Assembly: GCA_018334755.1 (NCBI GenBank)
Contig: JAGXLI010000006.1
Coordinates: 1 to 52,714 of the forward strand
Source of the DNA: Thermoplasmatota archaeon
GTDB taxonomy: Archaea > Thermoplasmatota > Thermoplasmata > Halarchaeoplasmatales > Halarchaeoplasmataceae
DNA length: 52,714 nt
Direction: 5' to 3'
Below are positions 8,772 through 21,038 of the stretch, in pieces. Made by a program: the position numbers and the translations under genes. The notes under the pieces are model-generated. The model saw only the letters and a list, made by a program, of their open reading frames with translations. It had not been told where the DNA came from and did no database searches. Position 1 is the stretch's first letter; every line of letters starts with the position of its first letter.

Positions 8772-9086
8772 TCAGACCTCCGTTACCCTTTCTACAACGC
8801 GCTCGATCGCTTCGGATATATTATCCTGAGTCGAAGTTTTTATCTTCTCAGATTCTCTATCCCCCTCTTCCTTTATCTCTTCAGCTCTCTGTTCAGTCTC
8901 TTCTTTCACTTCCCTTTTCTTTTCTTCTAGTTCCTTTTTCAGTGAAAAAAGAGCGTTCTCTTTTTCCTGTTGAGCTTCTTTTCTCGCCTTTTCGACCAGC
9001 TCTTTAGCTTCCTCATTAGCCTCCTCGATCTTTTTTAGAGCTTTTTTCTCTTCCCTCTTTATCTTCTTTATCTTATCCGTCGACAC
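8772..9086 (-). CDS. atpH: A-type ATP synthase subunit H (peripheral stalk), first gene of the operon
   Basis: A 104-residue protein that is almost entirely a Lys/Glu/Arg-rich helix (KKIKREEKKALKKIEEANEE ...), as expected for subunit H, which pairs with subunit E as a coiled-coil stator. The start is GTG at 9086, with a GAGAGG ribosome site about 8 bases upstream. Identification rests on position (upstream of atpI), size and coiled-coil composition rather than on a strict motif. Confidence 0.85.
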   Translation of the reverse strand: MSTDKIKKIKREEKKALKKIEEANEEAKELVEKARKEAQQEKENALFSLKKELEEKKREVKEETEQRAEEIKEEGDRESEKIKTSTQDNISEAIERVVERVTEV

Positions 9087-9142
9087 GGTAAAACCTCTCT
9101 TTAGCTCGATTAAGTCTAAAGCAGTGCTCTGTGAATCTAATG

Positions 9143-9156
9143 AAGATTATAAAGAT
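9143..9156 (-). promoter_or_regulatory. Probable TATA box of the atp operon
   Basis: On the minus strand an A/T-rich CTTTATAATC element lies about 60 bases upstream of the atpH GTG. The expected transcription start is about 25 bases downstream, leaving a leader of about 35 bases that contains the GAGAGG ribosome site. Called by eye from spacing and composition. Confidence 0.5.
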
Positions 9157-9252
9157 TTTGGTCTTATTCAAGACTTATTCAAAGATTTAATAAGTAGGAA
9201 GTACAATCTTAAGGTGAGATAAAGTGAGATCTAAAAGGGAAGATCGATATAT

Positions 9253-12200
9253 ATGAGATGCCAAAAGATAAAGATTCTAACTATTTTCATATCTTTTTTC
9301 ATACTCTCCTCGACACTCCTCTCGGCCGCGAGTGGATTAGATGACCAATCAAATGAGATCCCTTCAGAAGAGCGACAGTTAGTACTAGCAAAGATAGATG
9401 ATCCTACTGAGATGGAGATGCTGAAGGAGATGGATCTGGATGTGATCGATAAATACGGGGATCATGTCCTTTTCAAGGGGGGAAAGATGGAAGTTAAAGC
9501 GTTGAGGCTTAAAGATATCAAAGTTAACGAGTTGAATTCTAGAACGAAGGTCTCCGTAAAAGGCAGGACGTTCGATATAACCGAAGGTGAACCCGAATTT
9601 TCTTCTGACCTGACCATAGAAAGTTACGAAGAAAGCGAAGAAGGACTCTACCTAGTTCATCTTTTAGGCCCTATAAACCCTGAGTGGCGGGAGACTTTAG
9701 AACAAAAAGGTGTAGAGATAATAAATTACGTGCCCAACTACGCTTACGAAGTGAAGATGACTCCAAAAGAAGCGGAAAGGGTCAGGGATCTTTTCTTTAC
9801 CGACTGGGCCGGTATATTTCAGCCCGAATATAAATTGGAATCAGGGCTCGAACCTGGCAAAGTCAACGTTAAAATGATGCCCGGGCTAGATCCCAAAGAA
9901 GTCAAAGACATAAGGGCGGAACTGCCCGCTCTCGATCCTGAAGGCTTATCTACGACTCCTGATGATCTGATCCTCAACGTGACTTCTAAGGACGAGTTAA
10001 AAAAATTGGCGAGGATGAGAGAAGTATACCATATTTCAGGGTACGAAGAACCGGAACTTCACTCGGAAGTCGACGCCCAGACGATCGGCGGTGGAGCGGT
10101 GATAATGGATGACGAGGACGAAGACCCCAAAACACCGTATCGAAGGCACGGTGATTTTGGCGCCTATATAAACCAGCTCGGTTATTCTGGTGAAGGTGTG
10201 GTGATCGCTTCAGGAGATACAGGACTTGGAAACGGAACGGTAGGCGATGCGGGGCATCCCGATCTCACCGGCAGGGTCATAGGAGGGCACGGCTTCGAAT
10301 ACCTGGATGAAGATCAGTGGAGCGACAATCACGGCCACGGTACACACACCATGGGATCCGCGGCCGGTGACACCTACCACGGCAGCGGTGAGAAGGGCGA
10401 GTATCCCGGTTTTGGACCTTACCACATGGGACAGGGCCTGGCTTACGATTCAAAACTCTATTCTGCCAAGATCTTCAACCCTGGATGGGTCGGCGCGGAT
10501 TACTACGACATAATAGAAGTGCCAAAACAGGAAGCTGACGCTTATATCCACACGAATTCATGGGGGGCTTCGACACAGGGAGATTATACCGAATCGGACG
10601 AGATCTTTGACCAATCTGTAAGAGACGCGGACAGGAACACCTCCGGTAATCAGCCGATGGTCATCACCATGTCCGCGGGAAACTCTGGCTCTCAAGAAAA
10701 AACGACCGGTAGTCCCGGGAATGCAAAGAACGTGATAACTATCGGGGCGACAAAAAGCTTCATGCCCGACGGGAAAAACTATGGAGGAGGGAACTCGAAC
10801 AATCCTGAAAAGATGGCCTGGTTCAGTTCTCGGGGCTGGACCAACGACAGCAGGATCAAACCGGATGTTGTCGCTCCCGGCGAAAATGTGCTTTCAACCG
10901 GAAATCCGATGTACTCCAAAGGAGCGACCTACGAATGGATGTCTGGAACTTCGATGTCAAATCCGACGGTCGCCGGTGCGGCCGCAGTCACGACGGAATG
11001 GTACGAAGAAAATCACGGTGAAAGACCGAGTCCCGCGATGGTCAAATCATTACTCATCAACACCGCCTACGACCTAGATAACAAAAATTGCAATACTGAG
11101 CCGATACCCAACAAAGACGAGGGGTGGGGTATGGTAGATATCTCCAAATTGGAGTATCCAAAAAACGATCCGATCCCTTTCATGCTGAAGGACCAGAAGA
11201 GTCTACTGCAGACCGGAGATGTCGACGAGTACGAGGTGGAAAGGGAGAGGGAGGGAAAACCTCTAAAGATCTCGCTGGTCTGGACCGACAAGAACGCTAA
11301 AAGCGGTGACAATCCAGCGCTGAAAAACGACCTGAATCTTGAGGTCGAATCTCCGAGCGGCGATATCTATAGAGGTAATGCTTTCAGTGACGGCTGGACC
11401 CGGGCGAACCGCGACACTATGGCGGATTTCGATTCCAACGCCGACGGGTGGGATGATACGAACAACGTGGAGAATATATATATCGACTCTGACGAAGTCG
11501 AAGAGGGTACTTACACGGTGAGAGTCGAAGGCTTCAACGTCCCGGCGGACGCTAACAACGACAGCGAAGCCAACCAAGATTATGCCTTGTCGGTTTACAA
11601 CGCCGTGAGTCCAAGCTGTGAAATAACGTCTCCACGAGAAAATGCAGTTGTAAGACGCTCTAACGTCACTTTAGAATGGACCTCCGAGAGAGCAAAATAT
11701 CACGAGCTGCGGTTGGATAAAGACAATTGGTTAGACGTTGGAAACGAGACGAACTACACTTTACACGGACTTTTTGAAGGTAACCACACCGTGGAAGTCA
11801 GAGCGGTCAATGAAGGTAAGATGGTTAAAGACAGGGTTGATTTCAGGGTTGAAACGGATCCCTATCTAAAGATCTCTTCGCCAGAAGAGGGTGAGGTCTT
11901 AAGAGAGAGCAACGTAACTATCGAATGGACGGAGGCCAATACGGAGTATCAAGAGGTCAGACTGGACAGTAGTGAATGGGTGAACGTGAGCGGCAGGACT
12001 GACTATAAATTCGAGGGGGTAGATGATGGGGGACATGAGGTCGAGTTGAGAAGCACTTTAGAGGGTAACGAAGTGGTCACAAGCAGCACCAGCTTCTCTA
12101 TAGATACTTCTGCACATATTCAGATCGCGTCACCGACTGAAGGCGAGATAGTCAAAAAATCTAGCCTGACGATCGAGTGGAGATCTCATCATTCAGAGAA

Positions 12201-15200
12201 CGATGAGATCAGCCTCGACGGCGGTGATTGGATCGAAATTGGTAACAACGATAGTTACACGTTTAAAGATATAGATGGGGGCCATCACTCGATCAGAGTG
12301 AAGGCGGTAGGAGAAAATGAAAACAGCATCGATCGAGTAAACATGACCCTTTATCTCCCGAAAGGACCGATCCGTTTAGACGGTGACGATGATCTCGATG
12401 ATGCGGCGGAGCAGCATGGATGGGCTGGAACTGGATCCGAAGAGGACCCGTACATCATCGAATGGTACGATATCGACGGCGGAGAGCAAGATTCCGCCAT
12501 CTACATGGGAAATGTTACGGACCACTTCATCATCCGGAACTGCCGACTGCACGACGCTGACCGTGACAGCGGTGTTGAGATGAGTAACAGCGGACTGTAT
12601 CTATACAATACGAAGAACGGCATGATCAAAGACAATTCGCTGTCATCCAATTCTTACGGACTCCGAGCCCATCATTCCTACGGAAACCGATATGTAAATA
12701 ATACCCTGACCAATAACCACATAGGCCTTTTTCTCTCCTCCTCCAACAGCAGCATCATAGAGAACAACACGATCTCTAAGTCTCATTATCCCGTATACGG
12801 AAAAGGGATCTCACTTAAGGGGTGTAGAAATGATGAGATCTCGAACAACTACCTCTTCAATAACAACGAGGCCATATCGGTCTCCTCGTCCTCCGAAAAC
12901 ACCCTGCTGGAGAACGATGCTTCTTACAACGGTGAAGGTATCAGCATTAAGAACTCTGACGAAAATAAGATAAGAGGGAGCAAAGTTTCTATCAATACAT
13001 TCGGAATATACCTTTACCGTTCAGAGGATAATAACATATCTGGAACTGAGGCGTTCGAAAACAGTTATGGGATATATTTAAGTTATTCTAAAAGGAATCG
13101 CTTCTACGAAAATAACATCTCAAACAGTAACTGGTACGGGATACGACTTTTTTCTTCACACCATAATGATCTATCAAAGAATACAGTTTCGGCTAGTGAT
13201 AGCTCCGGGATCTATCTGTACTCTTCAAAAAATAACACGTTACATGAGAACGAACTGATAGATGACGGTCTAAACATCTGGGGAAGATCCGCCAAGTACT
13301 GGGACAGCCATTCTATCGATCCGTCCAACACCGTGAACGGAAAGCCGATCTATTATTGGAAGAACGAAGAGGGGGGTACGGTCCCAGAGGGAGCGGGGCA
13401 GATAATACTTGCCAACTGTACCGACGTGGTAATAAAAGAGCAGAACATCACGGTCGGAGAGATAGGTATCCTTCTCGGTTTTTCCGAAGAAAATCGGATA
13501 GTGGAAAATACGGTCTCTCAGCAGGTCTACAGTGTAACTCTTAGATACTCACACCGGAACATCCTGAAGGGGAACAGCCTGATCAATAACACGATTAGTT
13601 TCTACCTGTATCGTTCTAGAGAGAACGCGATCACAGAAAACTTCCTATCAGAGAACGATTGGCCGGGTGTATTTCTCTCATCTTCCAACAATAATCTGGT
13701 ATCCGGAAACAACATCTCGGATAATCATGTTTACGGTATCTATATCACTCGTTCGCAGGAGAATACCATCTACCATAATGAGTTCAACAATGAAGGTATC
13801 TTAGATTCAGATTTAGAAGCCCAAGCTTATGACAATAAAGATAACGAGTGGAACAAGGATGGAGAGGGAAATCACTGGTCAGACTACAAGGATAGATACC
13901 CGGAATCGTCCGAGGTGGAAGATGAAAATATCTGGAATCGATCGTATGAGATCTCTGGAGGGGGGAACAAAGATGAGTATCCGCTGAAAAATCGAGATGC
14001 CGTGGATGATCTCAGCGTCCACATATTGAATCCCAAAAACCAGAGCGTGATGTTTTCTCCCGAAGTGACTATCGAGTGGGCCTCGAAGGGCGGTGAAGGA
14101 GAGATGGACTACAGCATACGGGTCAACGGTGACGACTGGACAGACCTGGGAGACAGTACGAGTTACACATTAGAGGGGTTAGAAGATGGTGGACATACAG
14201 TCGAGATATCGGCGGAAGACGGGGCAGGAAATGAGATCTCAGATCGTGTGGATTTCGATGTGAACCTGGGTGTTTACGTCGAGATGAATTCACCGGAAGA
14301 TGGAAGCGTGAAAAGAAAACACTACGTTTCGATAGATTGGGAAGCAAAGAACCACGCCTACAGCGAAGTCCGACTTGACGGGCCCGGCTCCGAGGAAGGG
14401 GACTGGGACGACGTGGGAGATAAAACGGAACATAGATTTGAGGACTTGGAAGATGGAGAATATGAAGTAAAGGTACGAACGGTCGATGAGAAGGGAAATA
14501 CTGCCACGGACAGCGTGAATTTCAGCGTGAAGACCGTCGATATCGAACTCATATCGCCCGATGACGGGGAAGTCATAAGTAGAAATCACTTGACCGTGAA
14601 ATGGACATCGGAAAATGCGGAGTATCACGAGATAAGGGTCTGTGAAGGGCGCTGGGAAAATGTAGGAAACTCCAGGGGATATGAGCTGAGCAGTCTCGAG
14701 AACGGAGAGTACACGGTCGAAGTTAGAGCTTGGGACGAATCCGGCCGTTATAAAACGGATTCCGTCTCTTTCACTATAAATTCAACCTCGCCGCCGCTGA
14801 AGATCACCTCCCCGAAAGAGGGTTCGATATTTAATACTGACGAAGTCCTTGTAGAATGGGAGGCAGAACCTATAGAAGAAGGTATAGGTATAGACCGTTC
14901 TGAGATCAAGACAGACGATGGAACCTGGACGCAGTTGGGCACTTCTACCGAATATACCATTAAAGACCTAGAGGATGGCGGACATACCGTAGTTGTCAGG
15001 GTCACAGACGAGAGTGGTAATCTCGCCAGATCCAACGTGACTTTTGTCGTGGATACCACGCCTCCCGAGATAACTATCAATTCACCCGAAAGTGGTGACG
15101 AATTAGACAGTAAATTCATAACTGTAGAATGGGAAGGAAAAGATGAGACGAGTGGCATAGAGTACTATCAGATCAGGGTGAACGGCGGAGATTGGGAACT

Positions 15201-15504
15201 GGTCGGCCCTAACGAAAATTACACCTTCGCAGGACTAGCCACCGGGGAGCACACAGTCGAAGTAAGAGGTTGGGACAGAGCTGGCAATAACGAGATCGAA
15301 AAGGTGACATTCGAGATAGAGAGGTTCGATATCCCTTACTATATCATGTTCATCGGCGCGGTAGCGGCCGTCATACTGATCAGGGTCGGTATAGCCATCC
15401 TGAAGGAAGAAGAAAAAGGTGCTCCGAAGAGAACTCTGAATGAGCTTGAGACGGAACTCGACGAGGTCGACTATGATGAGTACGAAGAAGAATACAAGTT
15501 ATGA
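9253..15504 (+). CDS. Giant membrane-anchored S8 subtilase with Ig-like repeats and a beta-helix domain
   Basis: A predicted surface protease of 2083 residues. It begins with a signal peptide (about 1-27) and a propeptide-like region to about 270. The S8 catalytic domain has Asp at about 322 (SGDTGLG), His at about 364 (NHGHGTHT), the oxyanion Asn in MSAGNSGS at about 480, and Ser at about 567 (SGTSMSNP). The layout resembles KP-43-type subtilases with a C-terminal jelly-roll. Three Ig-like repeats of about 85 residues follow (about 790-1035), then a NosD-like right-handed beta-helix (about 1040-1540, repeated N-x-I/Y-G-I-Y-L units). Five more Ig-like repeats (about 1590-2025), one membrane helix (about 2029-2050) and an acidic cytoplasmic tail complete it. 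Sequons are frequent, consistent with glycosylation outside the cell. The substrate cannot be read from sequence. Confidence 0.93.
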   Translation: MRCQKIKILTIFISFFILSSTLLSAASGLDDQSNEIPSEERQLVLAKIDDPTEMEMLKEMDLDVIDKYGDHVLFKGGKMEVKALRLKDIKVNELNSRTKVSVKGRTFDITEGEPEFSSDLTIESYEESEEGLYLVHLLGPINPEWRETLEQKGVEIINYVPNYAYEVKMTPKEAERVRDLFFTDWAGIFQPEYKLESGLEPGKVNVKMMPGLDPKEVKDIRAELPALDPEGLSTTPDDLILNVTSKDELKKLARMREVYHISGYEEPELHSEVDAQTIGGGAVIMDDEDEDPKTPYRRHGDFGAYINQLGYSGEGVVIASGDTGLGNGTVGDAGHPDLTGRVIGGHGFEYLDEDQWSDNHGHGTHTMGSAAGDTYHGSGEKGEYPGFGPYHMGQGLAYDSKLYSAKIFNPGWVGADYYDIIEVPKQEADAYIHTNSWGASTQGDYTESDEIFDQSVRDADRNTSGNQPMVITMSAGNSGSQEKTTGSPGNAKNVITIGATKSFMPDGKNYGGGNSNNPEKMAWFSSRGWTNDSRIKPDVVAPGENVLSTGNPMYSKGATYEWMSGTSMSNPTVAGAAAVTTEWYEENHGERPSPAMVKSLLINTAYDLDNKNCNTEPIPNKDEGWGMVDISKLEYPKNDPIPFMLKDQKSLLQTGDVDEYEVEREREGKPLKISLVWTDKNAKSGDNPALKNDLNLEVESPSGDIYRGNAFSDGWTRANRDTMADFDSNADGWDDTNNVENIYIDSDEVEEGTYTVRVEGFNVPADANNDSEANQDYALSVYNAVSPSCEITSPRENAVVRRSNVTLEWTSERAKYHELRLDKDNWLDVGNETNYTLHGLFEGNHTVEVRAVNEGKMVKDRVDFRVETDPYLKISSPEEGEVLRESNVTIEWTEANTEYQEVRLDSSEWVNVSGRTDYKFEGVDDGGHEVELRSTLEGNEVVTSSTSFSIDTSAHIQIASPTEGEIVKKSSLTIEWRSHHSENDEISLDGGDWIEIGNNDSYTFKDIDGGHHSIRVKAVGENENSIDRVNMTLYLPKGPIRLDGDDDLDDAAEQHGWAGTGSEEDPYIIEWYDIDGGEQDSAIYMGNVTDHFIIRNCRLHDADRDSGVEMSNSGLYLYNTKNGMIKDNSLSSNSYGLRAHHSYGNRYVNNTLTNNHIGLFLSSSNSSIIENNTISKSHYPVYGKGISLKGCRNDEISNNYLFNNNEAISVSSSSENTLLENDASYNGEGISIKNSDENKIRGSKVSINTFGIYLYRSEDNNISGTEAFENSYGIYLSYSKRNRFYENNISNSNWYGIRLFSSHHNDLSKNTVSASDSSGIYLYSSKNNTLHENELIDDGLNIWGRSAKYWDSHSIDPSNTVNGKPIYYWKNEEGGTVPEGAGQIILANCTDVVIKEQNITVGEIGILLGFSEENRIVENTVSQQVYSVTLRYSHRNILKGNSLINNTISFYLYRSRENAITENFLSENDWPGVFLSSSNNNLVSGNNISDNHVYGIYITRSQENTIYHNEFNNEGILDSDLEAQAYDNKDNEWNKDGEGNHWSDYKDRYPESSEVEDENIWNRSYEISGGGNKDEYPLKNRDAVDDLSVHILNPKNQSVMFSPEVTIEWASKGGEGEMDYSIRVNGDDWTDLGDSTSYTLEGLEDGGHTVEISAEDGAGNEISDRVDFDVNLGVYVEMNSPEDGSVKRKHYVSIDWEAKNHAYSEVRLDGPGSEEGDWDDVGDKTEHRFEDLEDGEYEVKVRTVDEKGNTATDSVNFSVKTVDIELISPDDGEVISRNHLTVKWTSENAEYHEIRVCEGRWENVGNSRGYELSSLENGEYTVEVRAWDESGRYKTDSVSFTINSTSPPLKITSPKEGSIFNTDEVLVEWEAEPIEEGIGIDRSEIKTDDGTWTQLGTSTEYTIKDLEDGGHTVVVRVTDESGNLARSNVTFVVDTTPPEITINSPESGDELDSKFITVEWEGKDETSGIEYYQIRVNGGDWELVGPNENYTFAGLATGEHTVEVRGWDRAGNNEIEKVTFEIERFDIPYYIMFIGAVAAVILIRVGIAILKEEEKGAPKRTLNELETELDEVDYDEYEEEYKL

Positions 15505-15728
15505 GGGTCAAAGACTTGCATCCAAATATCCTTAAGATCTATGGTATAATCGCGATCATCTTATCTCTGCTCTGGGCCCTGCTCTTACTGGGCATTATAA
15601 ATTTTGGATGGATCAGATTCTTTTTTCTCGTGATCTTTACACTCCTATTCATACTGTCTTCCTTGACCGGAACGAAATCTAAGCCGACTGAAGGTTTTCG
15701 GAATATGGAGAGCGGACAGGGTCCTTGA
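15501..15728 (+). CDS. Small two-helix membrane protein coupled to the subtilase gene
   Basis: A 75-residue protein with two hydrophobic segments (about 10-33 and 37-56) separated by a short turn, then a polar tail. Its ATG overlaps the subtilase stop codon (ATGA), so it is probably translated by coupling from the same mRNA. I do not recognise the family. A role as a partner of the membrane-anchored protease is possible but rests only on position. Confidence 0.65.
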   Translation: MRVKDLHPNILKIYGIIAIILSLLWALLLLGIINFGWIRFFFLVIFTLLFILSSLTGTKSKPTEGFRNMESGQGP

Positions 15729-15815
15729 GAGATGAGAAATTTCCCGCGGCTTTATCTCCCGATATCAACTTAGATGGGATAATTTTATAATTCTCGCTGA
15801 GTTATCACTGTAAAG

Positions 15816-16565
15816 ATGAAGAACTCCAAACTTCTTAGACCCGAATACACCTCCAAGATGATCGGTGCAGTCTTCCTCGGCATGTCAGTCTATCTGTTCT
15901 TTTTTACCTCTTACACGAATGCGGCTCTAGGCGCTTTCTTCATCGGGATATTTACGCTCTTCATAATCCACGTATCCACGGTAGAAGAGGATACCGCCAT
16001 AGCGGAACTGAGAAGCGGCGCCATCTCTCTCCACGAGCTATTGGAGGATCTAGAACTCTCTGGGAAGGGCGTCGTGGTCTGCCCGCGGAAGGATCTCACT
16101 GTATCCAGGATTTACATACCCGCGGGTGAATTCGATGAACTTCCAGATCTATACGACGAGATGACGATAGTTTCCGGGGGAAGAGGAAAAGTTGGTGTCT
16201 CGGTAGTGCCTCCCGGTAAGCCCTTACTAGATGAAGCGAAGCAAAAGATGGAGTATGATATGGAAGGTCAGGGTATCGAAGCCGCTAGGGAATGCATGGG
16301 CTACCTCTCGGAGGGTATGGAATTGGCCAGATCATTCAGTCTGAGAGAGGAAGATGATAAGATCAAATTGAGGATCACATTACAAAAATACGATGATTAC
16401 TGCGAAGACCTGAGAGATGAGGCCGAAAAGATATGTCCTCGGACTGGATGTCCGATCTGCAGTGCCTATCTAACCGCGGGTTCGGAAGCTCTTTCAAAAC
16501 CTCTGAAGATAACTGAATTCGAGAAAGAAGAGCAGCACGTTAAATACACTCTGGAGGAGGTCTGA
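15816..16565 (+). CDS. Membrane-anchored archaeal protein with a C-terminal Cys cluster
   Basis: A 249-residue protein. Two membrane helices near the N-terminus (about 15-33 and 36-55) are followed by a soluble region with beta-rich stretches (GKGVVVCPRKDLTVSRIYIPAG) and an alpha-helical part. The C-terminal motif CPRTGCPICSAYL holds three cysteines that could bind metal. The general pattern (two helices, then a domain about surface-exposed or cytosolic strands) is reminiscent of uncharacterised euryarchaeal proteins, but I cannot assign a function. A stretch TTTATAATT at about 15783-15791 is a plausible TATA box. The stop overlaps the next start (TGATG), so the two genes form an operon. Confidence 0.8.
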   Translation: MKNSKLLRPEYTSKMIGAVFLGMSVYLFFFTSYTNAALGAFFIGIFTLFIIHVSTVEEDTAIAELRSGAISLHELLEDLELSGKGVVVCPRKDLTVSRIYIPAGEFDELPDLYDEMTIVSGGRGKVGVSVVPPGKPLLDEAKQKMEYDMEGQGIEAARECMGYLSEGMELARSFSLREEDDKIKLRITLQKYDDYCEDLRDEAEKICPRTGCPICSAYLTAGSEALSKPLKITEFEKEEQHVKYTLEEV

Positions 16566-16816
16566 TGCAGGTTTCTCAGAAGCTGGCCATCGCGATGACT
16601 TTTTGGGCTGCCTTGATCTTGACGCTGGTGGGGAACCAGGGAATAGAGCTCTTCAGCATCCTTATACTCATCGGTCTTCTGATCTCCAGAGAGCTATCCA
16701 GCGTTTATATCAGGATCTCAACAGCTAACAGACTCGATACTTTCATCCAAATCGGTATAGTGGTATTCATAGGTATCGTTATGAGAAGGATCCTTACGAT
16801 ACTTGGGTTGCTTTAA
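16565..16816 (+). CDS. Small hydrophobic membrane protein
   Basis: An 83-residue protein with three probable membrane segments (about 7-24, 28-46 and 58-82). The start codon overlaps the stop of the upstream gene, and the sequence GGAGG just before the overlap serves as ribosome site. The family is not recognised. Its coupling to the Cys-cluster protein suggests the two products work together in the membrane. Confidence 0.7.
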   Translation: MQVSQKLAIAMTFWAALILTLVGNQGIELFSILILIGLLISRELSSVYIRISTANRLDTFIQIGIVVFIGIVMRRILTILGLL

Positions 16817-16843
16817 AGCCGATATCTCACTAGGTCGATGAAC

Positions 16844-16860
16844 GAAAAATAAAAAAAGAA
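16844..16860 (-). terminator. U-rich transcription terminator of cdc48
   Basis: On the minus strand a T-rich run (TTCTTTTTTTATTTTTCG) follows the cdc48 stop codon by about 38 bases. Archaeal RNA polymerase terminates on such U-tracts without a required hairpin. The call is based on composition and position. Confidence 0.5.
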
Positions 16861-16897
16861 AGGAAAGAGAGAGGACCACACTTTTACATCGCTGTCA

Positions 16898-19096
<2,199 letters not shown>

Positions 19097-19157
19097 TCAT
19101 ATTGAAACTATACAAACCTATGTTGTTATATCCTTGTTGTAAAGATACGGAGGGGGG

Positions 19158-19168
19158 TTTATTTAAAG
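19158..19168 (-). promoter_or_regulatory. TATA box of cdc48
   Basis: The minus-strand element CTTTAAATAAA lies about 75 bases upstream of the cdc48 ATG and predicts a leader of about 50 bases containing the GAGGTG ribosome site. The divergent thermosome promoter is about 75 bases away, so a shared heat-shock control region is possible. Confidence 0.55.
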
Positions 19169-19233
19169 TTTTTGTTTAAGCGTGAGGAAACGCGCCTCTT
19201 TTCCCTCCTATAGACCCCTTTGGGCCGGGTTTA

Positions 19234-19250
19234 GGAAAACATTTATATAG
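19234..19250 (+). promoter_or_regulatory. BRE/TATA promoter of the thermosome gene
   Basis: GGAAAAC followed by ATTTATATAG is a good match to an archaeal BRE plus TATA box. It is 44-53 bases upstream of the thermosome ATG, leaving a leader of about 20 bases with a GAGGTG ribosome site at 19281-19286. Confidence 0.7.
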
Positions 19251-19293
19251 AACATCAATCATCCGATGATACCTAAAGATGAGGTGAATTATA

Positions 19294-20967
19294 ATGATGG
19301 GAAATCAACCGGTAGTGTTACTAAAGGAAGATACAGAAAGAGAAAGTGGTAAGGACGCACAAAAGAACAACATCGCTGCAGCTAAAGCAGTCGCTGATGC
19401 AGTGAGGACCACCCTTGGTCCGAAAGGAATGGACAAGATGCTCGTCGACAGTCTAGGAGACGTCGTCATCACCAACGATGGGGCGACGATCTTAGATGAG
19501 ATAGATATCGAGCATCCTGCTGCGAAGATGGCAGTCGAGATGGCGGAAAGCCAAGATGATGAATGTGGTGACGGAACCACGACTGTAGTAGTCTTGGCGG
19601 GGGAATTTTTGAAGAATGCTGAAGAACTCATCGAGCAGAATGTTCATCCCAGCGTGATAGCAAAGGGCTTCAGGGAGGCATCACAGAAGGCTAGAGCGGT
19701 CCTGGACAAGAACAAGATCGACCTCGATATAGAAGATGAAGAGAAACTGACAGAGATCGCCATGACAGCGATGACCGGCAAAGCGATAGAAGGAGACAAA
19801 GAAAGGCTAGCCAAACTAGCAGTAGACGCCGTAACACACGTCGCAGAAAAGGAAGACGGAACTTATTCTGTAGATATAGACAATGTAAAAGTAGAAAAGA
19901 AAGCTGGAGCCGGAGTCAGCAACACGGAACTGATAAACGGTATCTTACTCGACAAGGAGAGGCTTCACGCCAACATGCCTTCAGAAGTCGAAGACGCGAA
20001 GATCGCTCTTCTTAACTCAGCTCTGGAGATCAAAGAGACCGAAGTCGATGCCGAGATAGAGATCACCGATCCTGATCAGCTCGAGCAGTTCGTCAATCAG
20101 GAAGAAGAGAGCATAAAGGAGATGGTCGAGAAGATCAAGGACTCAGGCACCAACGTTCTGCTCTGCCAGAAGGGCATAGATGATCTCGCCCAGCATTACC
20201 TTGCTAAAGAAGGCATCTTCGCTATCAGGAGAGTAAAGAAATCGGACATGAAGAAATTGGCAAAAGCTACTGGAGGTAACGTGGTGACGAATCTAGACGA
20301 TCTGAGTTCTAAAGATCTCGGTAAAGCTGGACAAGTCAGACAAAAGATGGTCGGTGAAAGCCAGATGACATTCGTAGAAGAAGCGAAGAAAGGTAAAGCT
20401 GTATCCCTCTTATTGAGAGGGGGAACGGAACACGTAGTGGACGAACTCGAGAGAGCGGTCCACGATGCCCTGAAAGTTTCAGCAGTGGCCATCGAAGACG
20501 GAGCTATACTACCCGGCGGCGGCGCAGTAGAGATAGAGTTGAAGAATGAACTGAAACGATACGCCGGTTCGATCGAAGGTAGAGAACAGCTAGCCGTCGA
20601 GGCTTTCGCTGATGCTCTGGATATAATGCCGAGGACTCTGGCCGATAACGCAGGCATGGACGGGATAGACATACTGATGAGACTCAACACCGCACATGAA
20701 AAAGAAGGACTCAAGAATGAAGGTATCGAGATAATCAGCGGTGAAGTTTCGGACATGACTGAAGTCAAGGTAGTCGAGCCCCTAAGAGTGAAAAGCCAAG
20801 CGATCGAGGCCGCGACTGAAGTGGCCAACATGATCCTGAGGATCGACGACGTCGTCGCCTCGAAGGGCGGCGAAGAAGAAGGCGGCGGACCGCCTGGAGG
20901 CCCCGGTGGAGGTATGCCCGGCGGCGGTATGGGCGGAGGAATGCCACCCGGAATGGGCGGTATGTAG
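19294..20967 (+). CDS. thsA: Thermosome (group II chaperonin) subunit
   Basis: A 557-residue subunit of the archaeal group II chaperonin, which folds proteins inside a double ring closed by built-in lids. The nucleotide-binding signatures are clear: [13 protein letters not shown] near residue 45, DGATIL, and [13 protein letters not shown] with the catalytic Asp near residue 94. The C-terminus is the Gly/Met-rich GGM tail that projects into the cavity. The start ATG at 19294 has GAGGTG 7 bases upstream. Only one subunit gene is in the window; other paralogues could lie elsewhere. Confidence 0.97.
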   Translation: MMGNQPVVLLKEDTERESGKDAQKNNIAAAKAVADAVRTTLGPKGMDKMLVDSLGDVVITNDGATILDEIDIEHPAAKMAVEMAESQDDECGDGTTTVVVLAGEFLKNAEELIEQNVHPSVIAKGFREASQKARAVLDKNKIDLDIEDEEKLTEIAMTAMTGKAIEGDKERLAKLAVDAVTHVAEKEDGTYSVDIDNVKVEKKAGAGVSNTELINGILLDKERLHANMPSEVEDAKIALLNSALEIKETEVDAEIEITDPDQLEQFVNQEEESIKEMVEKIKDSGTNVLLCQKGIDDLAQHYLAKEGIFAIRRVKKSDMKKLAKATGGNVVTNLDDLSSKDLGKAGQVRQKMVGESQMTFVEEAKKGKAVSLLLRGGTEHVVDELERAVHDALKVSAVAIEDGAILPGGGAVEIELKNELKRYAGSIEGREQLAVEAFADALDIMPRTLADNAGMDGIDILMRLNTAHEKEGLKNEGIEIISGEVSDMTEVKVVEPLRVKSQAIEAATEVANMILRIDDVVASKGGEEEGGGPPGGPGGGMPGGGMGGGMPPGMGGM

Positions 20968-20995
20968 ATAACCTTCTGAAAAAAACAAAAAACCC

Positions 20996-21009
20996 TTTTT
21001 TCTCTTTTT
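20996..21009 (+). terminator. U-rich terminator of the thermosome gene
   Basis: Two T-runs (TTTTTT and CTTTTT) lie 28-42 bases after the thermosome stop codon, in the short gap before the convergent tmk gene. This matches archaeal intrinsic termination on U-tracts. Confidence 0.55.
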
Positions 21010-21038
21010 ACCTTTTTCATCATCTTTGAAGATGTTTT

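Noticed and set aside
20196-21023. 275-residue minus-strand open frame over the thermosome 3' half
   Set aside because: Antisense to a clear thermosome gene; its Pro-rich sequence is the reverse of the Gly/Met-rich tail codons.
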